This document shows, in pieces, positions 7,601 through 11,446 of a DNA stretch of 11,446 nt (position 1 is its first letter; each line of letters begins with the position of its first letter). The notes below the pieces were generated by a model. The model saw only the letters and a list, made by a program, of their open reading frames with translations, did no database searches and was not told the origin of the DNA. The DNA comes from Actinomycetes bacterium (GTDB taxonomy: Bacteria; Actinomycetota; Actinomycetes; S36-B12; UBA10799): assembly GCA_029779995.1 (NCBI GenBank), contig JAKOZM010000246.1, positions 1 to 11,446 on the forward strand, in the 5' to 3' direction. The position numbers were made by a program, and so were the translations under genes.

Positions 7601-8316
7601 CGGAGGTGGCCGAGCGCCTTCTCGGCCGCATCTTCGCTTTCGCGTGCGTGAATCTGGTGGACGAGAATCGCTTCGACCAAGCTGTTGGGATCCTTGGAAT
7701 CGGCCCCATTCGGTGTGGCCTGTACCTCCTCAACCGAGACTCTGGCCGCGATGAGGTCAGCCAGGCCAGCCGGAGCGTTGAGCGCGTGTGCACCCAACGC
7801 GTAGTCCCACAGCCGGTAAAGGTCGTCACGCGACAGCGGGCCAGAGTCCCCGATGTAGGAACGCATCTGTTGCAGTTGGTGCATGCTGCCGAACATGGCG
7901 GCCAGCCGCTGGGACGGCAGCCCCCGCAGATCTTCGCCATCATCACGGAAGACTTTCGTGAAGATACCCGCAACCTCGTTGTCGTCTGCCTCGCCACGTT
8001 CCACGCCCATGGCGATGATCCACCCACCGCTCGCGAGGTTCTCGATGTTGGTCAGTCGGCTGTCGTCATCGACACTTTCGAGGATCTTCAGATAGAGGTG
8101 AATCGCCCGGGCGATATCGAGATAACTTCGCTGATGGTTCAGCAGATCAACGCGGTCCGCCCAGAAGGCACGCCACGCGCGCTGCACGTCAGGCTCGGAG
8201 TGAGCCCGGGCACTGGACCTGAAGTCGGTCAACGCCGAGGCGAGCATCTCCAGCCGCCAGGCAACCACCTCTTGCGTGAGCCCGGTGTTGGCTGCCCCAG
8301 TTGCTTCGTCCAACAT
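4666..8316 (-). CDS. FtsK/SpoIIIE-type ATPase, EccC-like but soluble, 1216 aa
   Basis: ATG 8316-8314 is preceded by GGGAGGGAGGA (8330-8320). Residues 1-360 are largely helical with no membrane segment, unlike EccC, which carries N-terminal transmembrane helices. Residues about 400-560 look like a degenerate FtsK domain: YGDACSG stands where a P-loop would be, and SDHVVVVTGFP fits a Walker B strand. Residues about 670-910 are the intact domain, with Walker A GLPGSGKST at 696-704, LYLLDFKQGVEF at 724-735, Walker B LLLIVDEFQ at 800-808 (D805, E806) and a GTQTL sensor strand at 842-846. Residues about 985-1175 resemble a third, inactive domain (NLLVLSRD; ILLVINGLQ without acidic Walker B residues). 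Such proteins are hexameric pumps for DNA or protein. WXG100-like neighbours favour protein translocation or a conflict system. It is the first gene of the operon. Confidence 0.88.
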   Translation of the reverse strand: MLDEATGAANTGLTQEVVAWRLEMLASALTDFRSSARAHSEPDVQRAWRAFWADRVDLLNHQRSYLDIARAIHLYLKILESVDDDSRLTNIENLASGGWIIAMGVERGEADDNEVAGIFTKVFRDDGEDLRGLPSQRLAAMFGSMHQLQQMRSYIGDSGPLSRDDLYRLWDYALGAHALNAPAGLADLIAARVSVEEVQATPNGADSKDPNSLVEAILVHQIHARESEDAAEKALGHLRSEGALTRQTLLSGNPPEQVLRILESVGISVAAIRRLQKEQAEYSRKGFMGRSLMGSRQPELMRASHKALDGWTDLLDQRQSSLETLRAQNAADLVPLVDAVRRLKASEEFEDTMRLAVFTGYVGGTLKDGGFAARVASAMWTSDPLGGDIDAQLPYIDYSRVPTCWVPNGLGLSYGDACSGVRELVVQSLAVALPRMMKITWIDPAGRGSSAGPLLELLEIDKELLDGQVWSESEHIDAALRRITDRIAYIEQRCLKDRFANIDAYNMEAGSLAESDHVVVVTGFPRNFSSESIERLYQVIEHGRRAGVSVHMVMDEQVSHSASFGVRRHTPVLLGIGNGGFTNWNGRLPLSVWVYGANGHAHSMLFVDEFQEAVGLPIVPFPGDPAHARKIIESYASAAAEAAEVVVTSDALASSSPDAAGNSAEELVIPIGVMGRGDTLELRLGKGLAQNVLIGGLPGSGKSTLFHTIIASAVRQYDPEELQLYLLDFKQGVEFQPYAEMQLPHARVVAIQSEREFGLSVLRNLREEIDRRAELFRAPSVGADSIKEYRARTGEKLPRLLLIVDEFQVLFNDDDADAAECLQLLDAIVRQGRAFGVHAILGTQTLRGHGHMSQLSGTLDQVALRIVLKTSEADSRRFLSDDNPAGARLTRPGEAIFNPDGGRIEGNLVFQVALTSDESRDGVVKAARLAADETGFSRKPLVFDGTRAITIEESEQMTGVLKREVASDRRALSLNLGLPVSINGDGAVRLWRRSGGNLLVLSRDVETALGAVSASLLSASVSAGTNLQMLVVENLGIDEDGAEVLAQVTGFLPNATYRRRKLDQLLGTLFDEVHERVETEDYGRQRILLVINGLQRARELGEDTYFDQTDKESPRGKLRSVLRDGPEVGVHCLVVADTVDTLDRRLGDSALAEFGARFITQCSSVASQRLLASERGTTLGSTYAIISEPDDDRCEKIRPFPIPDEYWLSMALEEPS

Positions 8317-8330
8317 GGCTCCTCCCTCCC

Positions 8331-8780
8331 CTCACCTCGCCCCCGTGATCGGGGCGGAGCCTGCCCAAATGCACTTCGTGATCACTGTACTCGCGCTCAC
8401 ACGGACAGGTGGACCTGGTCATGCGGGCCGATGACGCGAACTTCGTCCACGTGGGGGTCATGGACGGGGCCGGAACCAGCTTCGGGTTCCGAGGTCTTCA
8501 ACATCGAGAGTCCAAACCCGGACACGTGCCCTACGCACCACGGCGACCGTGCGGTTCGCCGCGCCGCCGAACCAAGCGGCTCGGTCGAGTGGACGATCCG
8601 GGCAATCCCGTTCGGCGGTCCAATGTCAAAGGTTCGAGTGCAGCCTCAGCGGGCCTCACCCGCTCCAACCCGCCCCGGACAGCACGGTTGACGCGGCCCA
8701 AAGAGGTGATCGCGCCCTCACAGCCCGACTAGGACGTAGCGCTGCCGGGCCGCGCAATCCCCACCGCCTGGTCGCGCCGC
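8331..8780. other. 464-bp gap without a convincing gene
   Basis: Open frames here have no ribosome-binding site or recognisable family. A plus-strand stretch at about 8409-8490 (VDLVMRADDANFVHVGV...) has strongly G/C-ending codons, but this bias is lost in that frame afterwards. It may be the remnant of a decayed gene. The left part holds the presumed leader and promoter of the FtsK operon. Confidence 0.4.
8378..8412 (-). promoter_or_regulatory. Possible promoter/operator of the FtsK operon
   Basis: On the minus strand TACAGT (8389-8384) is a fair -10 match about 70 bases upstream of the FtsK start. It overlaps the perfect palindrome GTGATCAC (8378-8385), which could be an operator. No good -35 is visible at 16-18 bp. 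Between this site and the ribosome-binding site lies a CCCCG-ATCA-CGGGG hairpin (8341-8354) in the presumed leader. Confidence 0.25.
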
Positions 8781-9527
8781 TTAACCCTTGAGAGCCAAGC
8801 GAGTGGCCACGACCTCCCAGACGTCCGGATCCAGGCCCATTCCCGTGTGCGTGGAGGCGACCTCGACATGCTCCACCTGGGGTGAGACCCGGTCGACGCA
8901 GGCGGGCCAATCCACGATGCTGTCCTGGCGAGTGAAGACCGCGGTGATCGGCACCCGGATCGGGTTGTCACGGTCGAGATCGGCGATCAGGCGCAGGATT
9001 CGCCTGTTCTCCACCTCCCCATAAGTGGTCGCTCCGATGGTGAATGTGGGGCCTCCGATCGCTGGCGTGCCGTAGGTGATGATCCGGCGTACCGCGTGCG
9101 GGATGGTGCGTGCGGTCTCTCTGGCAATGACCCCACCAAGACTCCAGCCGACGAGGGCCACCTGCTGGCCGGTCCGTTCGTACTGTCGCGCGATCTGGTC
9201 TGCAAGCAACACCGAGTCCCGCTCAGGGTCCCCAGTGTTGACCCCCATGCCCCAACCCCGGGCTTCGTAACCCAGCCATCTGAGGTACGCGCCCAGTGGG
9301 CTCATGCTTGCCTCGGGGGCTTTCCAGCCCGGGATCAGGATGACGCCGCTGCCATCACCACGCGGAGCTCGTGCCAATTGTGGCGCCCGCACAGCCCCCC
9401 GCAACGCCTGTAGCGGCAATCTCCACTCGCGCAGGATTCCGGATGTGCCCTGCGGTGCGCGGGGAGGCGGGGCCTGCGGCGGAGCGTGGTGTACGTGCGT
9501 GGCTGATTCAAGACATGACAGTGTCAT
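8781..9527 (-). CDS. Alpha/beta hydrolase (lipase/esterase-like)
   Basis: The frame allows up to 248 residues. The fold begins at GVILIPGW (61-68), the first core strand with its oxyanion-side glycine. The nucleophile elbow is G127-W128-S129-L130-G131 in VALVGWSLGGVIARE. The acid is probably D202 (FTRQDSIVDW; D206 is an alternative) and the histidine H227 (ASTHTGMGLDPDVW). The full triad is therefore visible, and an acyl-ester hydrolase activity is likely though the substrate is unknown. No signal peptide is seen. The start is uncertain: ATG 9527-9525 lies inside the first TetR-type operator and residues 1-35 are an unusual Pro/Ala-rich stretch. TTG at codon 37 or GTG at codon 46 are possible later starts. 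It is divergent from the tetR gene and is probably repressed by it. Confidence 0.85.
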   Translation of the reverse strand: MTLSCLESATHVHHAPPQAPPPRAPQGTSGILREWRLPLQALRGAVRAPQLARAPRGDGSGVILIPGWKAPEASMSPLGAYLRWLGYEARGWGMGVNTGDPERDSVLLADQIARQYERTGQQVALVGWSLGGVIARETARTIPHAVRRIITYGTPAIGGPTFTIGATTYGEVENRRILRLIADLDRDNPIRVPITAVFTRQDSIVDWPACVDRVSPQVEHVEVASTHTGMGLDPDVWEVVATRLALKG

Positions 9528-9538
9528 ATGTCTACCAT
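9510..9538 (+). promoter_or_regulatory. Possible tetR promoter giving a leaderless mRNA
   Basis: AAGACA (9510-9515) and TACCAT (9533-9538) each match consensus -35 and -10 at four of six positions with a 17-bp spacer. Transcription would begin around 9545-9548, at the ATG, which has no Shine-Dalgarno sequence. Both elements abut or overlap the operators. Confidence 0.4.
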
Positions 9539-9548
9539 GACACTGTCA
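9516..9548. promoter_or_regulatory. Twin TetR-type operator between hydrolase and tetR
   Basis: TGACAGTGTCA (9516-9526) and TGACACTGTCA (9538-9548) are each perfect 5-bp-arm palindromes about a single centre base, and they are reverse complements of each other. Their centres are 22 bp apart, about two helical turns, which suits two repressor dimers binding on the same face. One overlaps the first possible hydrolase ATG and the other touches the tetR ATG. This is the expected arrangement for an autoregulating TetR repressor controlling a divergent target. Confidence 0.8.
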
Positions 9549-10126
9549 TGTCGATTCAGCAAACACACTCTCGCGACGACGTGCTCGACGTCGCCGAAGA
9601 CCTGCTCTCCCGCGAGGGAGCGCAGGGCCTGAGCGTGCGCCGGATCGCGCAGGCCCTGGGAGTCTCCCGACAGATCGTTTACAGTCGGTTCGCCGGCAAG
9701 CCGGATCTCGTGCGCGCGCTGCAGCACGAAGGGTTCCGCCGGCTGACGGGCCGCCTTACCGCCGTCGAAGGATCGCCTGGGACGACGGACTACCTGGTCG
9801 CCATGGCACAGGCCTATCGGGATTCAGCGAATGCGAGCCCGGCCCTCTACGAGGTCATGTTCGGACGCCCGATCCCCGAGTTCTCGCCCGAGACCCGCGA
9901 CCGGGAAGTGGCGGCCGCATCGTTCAAGCCGGTGGTGGACGCGTGCAGGGACTGGCTGAAGGCGCACGACCAACCCTCCACGGATGAGGCGTCGCTCAGC
10001 CTGGCACGGCGGGTCTGGGCGGCCACACACGGAGTTGTCTCCCTGGAGATCGCGGGCCTCTTGGGAGATGAGGCGCCGCCCATGATCGAGGACCTCGTTC
10101 GTGCCGCTTTGGAGGAGTGGGCCTAA
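9548..10126 (+). CDS. TetR-family transcriptional regulator, WHG-type C-terminal domain
   Basis: This 192-residue protein starts at ATG 9548 (MSIQQTHSRDDVLDVAEDLL). An in-frame ATG at 9515 would read through the operators and is less likely. Residues about 7-52 form the TetR_N DNA-binding domain, with the recognition HTH at about 28-49 (LSVRRIAQALGVSRQIVYSR). Residues about 75-190 form the ligand-binding and dimerisation part, with ALYEVMFGRPIPEFS and RVWAATHGVVSLEIAG. The W...HG motif places it in the WHG class of TetR C-terminal domains. No ribosome-binding site precedes the ATG, suggesting leaderless translation. It very likely binds the palindromes at 9516-9548, repressing itself and the divergent hydrolase, and is released by an unknown small molecule, perhaps a hydrolase substrate. 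Confidence 0.92.
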   Translation: MSIQQTHSRDDVLDVAEDLLSREGAQGLSVRRIAQALGVSRQIVYSRFAGKPDLVRALQHEGFRRLTGRLTAVEGSPGTTDYLVAMAQAYRDSANASPALYEVMFGRPIPEFSPETRDREVAAASFKPVVDACRDWLKAHDQPSTDEASLSLARRVWAATHGVVSLEIAGLLGDEAPPMIEDLVRAALEEWA

Positions 10127-10291
10127 ACAAAGCGGCGGGCCCCACAGCCGCCTGCGCAATCGGACACGCCAACAGCACGCCAAAAGACGTCGCCAGTGGC
10201 CCGGCCGGGACCCCCATCCAGGTGTCGGAGGGACCCGGACTCCGACCGGCTGGCCATCGCCATCCCCGGAGCCGAGCGGGCCTCGAAGACG

Positions 10292-11446
10292 TCAGGCCTC
10301 GGCTGCGGGCTGGGTGAAGAACTCGAGCCCGACCGATTCACTGACGACCTCGGCGAGTTCCGCCTGATGCGCGAGCACGTACGCGGTGTTGAGCACCGCC
10401 AGCGACTTGGGAATCGTGCGGTGGGACAGCGAATCGATGTGGGCCTGGCTGTCCGGGAGCCCGGCGAGCCGGTGGACGGTGGCGCGGGTGTCGGCATAAG
10501 CGACGGACTCCGCGAAGCCGCGCCCGATGTCGTTGCCGTCGGGATCGGTCAGGATCACCGCGCCCTCGGCGTACTGGGCGCCGTTGGCGAAGAAGCCCAC
10601 CTGCGCGACCTCGACGATCGGGGTCATCGTCACTCGCCTGATGTCCTCCGGCACGACGTCGTCGAACTCGAACTCCCAACGATTCGGGTACCAGGTGTCG
10701 GTGACCGCGTAGCGCTCGGGATTGGGAGAACTGACGGCCTTGATCCAGGCGGTGATTCGCAGCGTCCCCCAGGTGAGGGCCTGGTTGCCGTCGCCGTCCA
10801 TGTAGGTGCCGCCCACGCGCACGGTCATCGTCTCGGGAGGCTCCGGTCCGGTCTGCTCGTAATACCCCGACCGCTCGCTGGCGTGCGGGGCGAACACGGT
10901 GATCTGCCGGTCACCGGCGAACTGCGCCATGAACCAGTCCCAGCCCGCTGGATTGGGGTCCTTGCTGAACGTGGCGGCGCGCATGACCTTCGAGCGCGAG
11001 ACACCGGAGATGTAGCCCCACTGGCGGTCGAACCAGAACTGTCCCCGCACCAGCCGAACGGTGCGGCCATCAAGGGTGAGGGTGCTGCAGGACGGGTCGA
11101 GAGCGATGTTGGGGATCGAGTAGTACAACGACCCCACGCCGTCCACCGCAGGCATGCAGCCGTCGGCTCCCTGGAACAGGTACTGCCTACCCGAGGTGAA
11201 GGTGATGTCGACTGAGAGTTCGCGTGATGGGGTTTCGCCACGATCCACTCCCCAGGCCTTGACCGTGATGGGGAAGAACTGATCGGCGTCGCGACAGGCC
11301 ATGGTGTTGCGACCCACCTTGTAGCTGAACGGGTTCGCCGTGTGCGAGACGAGTCCGCTGGTTCCCCCGAGGCAGACGGGGTCCGCCTGCCAGTGGCCCT
11401 CGCCGGCTCTACTGACGGCCAACTGGACCTCGACGACCTGGTTCTC
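10292..11446 (-). CDS. CrtC/AttH-like lipocalin-fold protein, N-terminus outside window
   Basis: The frame is open from the right edge (ENQVVEVQLAVSRAG...) to TGA at 10294-10292, giving about 384 residues. The N-terminus is missing. Beta-rich sequence carries motifs I associate with the CrtC/AttH family (hydroxyneurosporene synthase-like, tandem lipocalin-like domains): VRGQFWFDRQWGYISG, then WDWFMAQFAGDRQITVF in the first half, and AQYAEGAVILTDPDGN plus IGRGFAESVAYADT near the end. Members hydrate carotenoids or act as putative secreted hydrolases. Whether this copy is an enzyme or a lipid-binding protein cannot be told, and any signal peptide would lie outside the window. It is convergent with tetR, separated by 165 bp in which I see no gene. 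Confidence 0.75.
   Translation of the reverse strand, partial: ENQVVEVQLAVSRAGEGHWQADPVCLGGTSGLVSHTANPFSYKVGRNTMACRDADQFFPITVKAWGVDRGETPSRELSVDITFTSGRQYLFQGADGCMPAVDGVGSLYYSIPNIALDPSCSTLTLDGRTVRLVRGQFWFDRQWGYISGVSRSKVMRAATFSKDPNPAGWDWFMAQFAGDRQITVFAPHASERSGYYEQTGPEPPETMTVRVGGTYMDGDGNQALTWGTLRITAWIKAVSSPNPERYAVTDTWYPNRWEFEFDDVVPEDIRRVTMTPIVEVAQVGFFANGAQYAEGAVILTDPDGNDIGRGFAESVAYADTRATVHRLAGLPDSQAHIDSLSHRTIPKSLAVLNTAYVLAHQAELAEVVSESVGLEFFTQPAAEA

Noticed and set aside
7606..8691. 361-codon plus-strand frame across the start of the FtsK gene
   Set aside because: Mostly antisense to the N-terminal part of the FtsK protein. The remainder lies in the gap with no ribosome-binding site and no recognisable domain.
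10132..10152. GC-rich inverted repeat after tetR as a terminator
   Set aside because: Only a 5-bp stem with a 9-10 base loop, alternative pairings and no U tract; too weak to call.
10196..11215. 339-codon plus-strand frame
   Set aside because: Antisense shadow of the CrtC/AttH-like gene, rich in Gly/Val/Arg/Asp as expected for a reversed high-GC frame.
1..11446. CRISPR arrays, tRNA or rRNA genes
   Set aside because: No regularly spaced direct repeats and no tRNA arm or rRNA motifs were noticed on either strand by eye.

Overview
The window is GC-rich, with dense G/C-ending codons, GTG and TTG starts, short intergenic gaps and 4-bp start/stop overlaps. Together with a WXG100-like/FtsK gene pair and a WHG-type TetR regulator this points to a high-GC actinobacterium. 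I cannot place the genus.

Left edge (1-870): the C-terminal part of a hemerythrin HHE protein (+), then a small ankyrin-repeat protein (+) whose 3' end may carry a frameshift. Two short tetraloop hairpins lie where these genes converge on the next operon.

Centre (874-8316, minus strand): one operon read from high to low coordinates. It encodes (1) a 1216-aa soluble FtsK/SpoIIIE protein with one intact ATPase domain between two degenerate-looking ones; (2) an 89-aa WXG100-like helical hairpin with FRG in the WXG position; (3) a 291-aa protein with a long helical N-terminus, a low-complexity linker and a ParB-like C-terminal motif; (4) a 76-aa helical-hairpin gene that can only be seen after an inserted element is removed in silico; (5) a 363-aa single-pass membrane protein with an extracytoplasmic beta-rich and cysteine-bearing part. 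Genes 1-2 overlap by ATGA and genes 3-4 by GTGA. No EccB, EccD, EccE or mycosin gene is present, so this looks like a compact type VII-secretion-like or conflict system, and it is the best candidate here for an undescribed system.

An intact IS3-family element (2164-3455, 1292 bp, opposite strand to the operon) sits in gene 4. It has 27-bp imperfect inverted repeats (22/27), a 4-bp GATT target duplication, orfA, orfB with a D-D(35)-E triad, and an A6G run suited to a -1 frameshift. Deleting the element plus one GATT restores a clean 76-codon frame. The insertion breaks gene 4 and should be polar on gene 5.

Right side (8317-11446): a 464-bp gap with no convincing gene, then a divergent pair made of an alpha/beta hydrolase (-) and a TetR-family regulator (+). 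Two perfect operator-like palindromes lie between them and overlap the annotated start codons of both genes. Convergent with tetR, and running off the right edge, is a CrtC/AttH-like lipocalin-fold protein (-).
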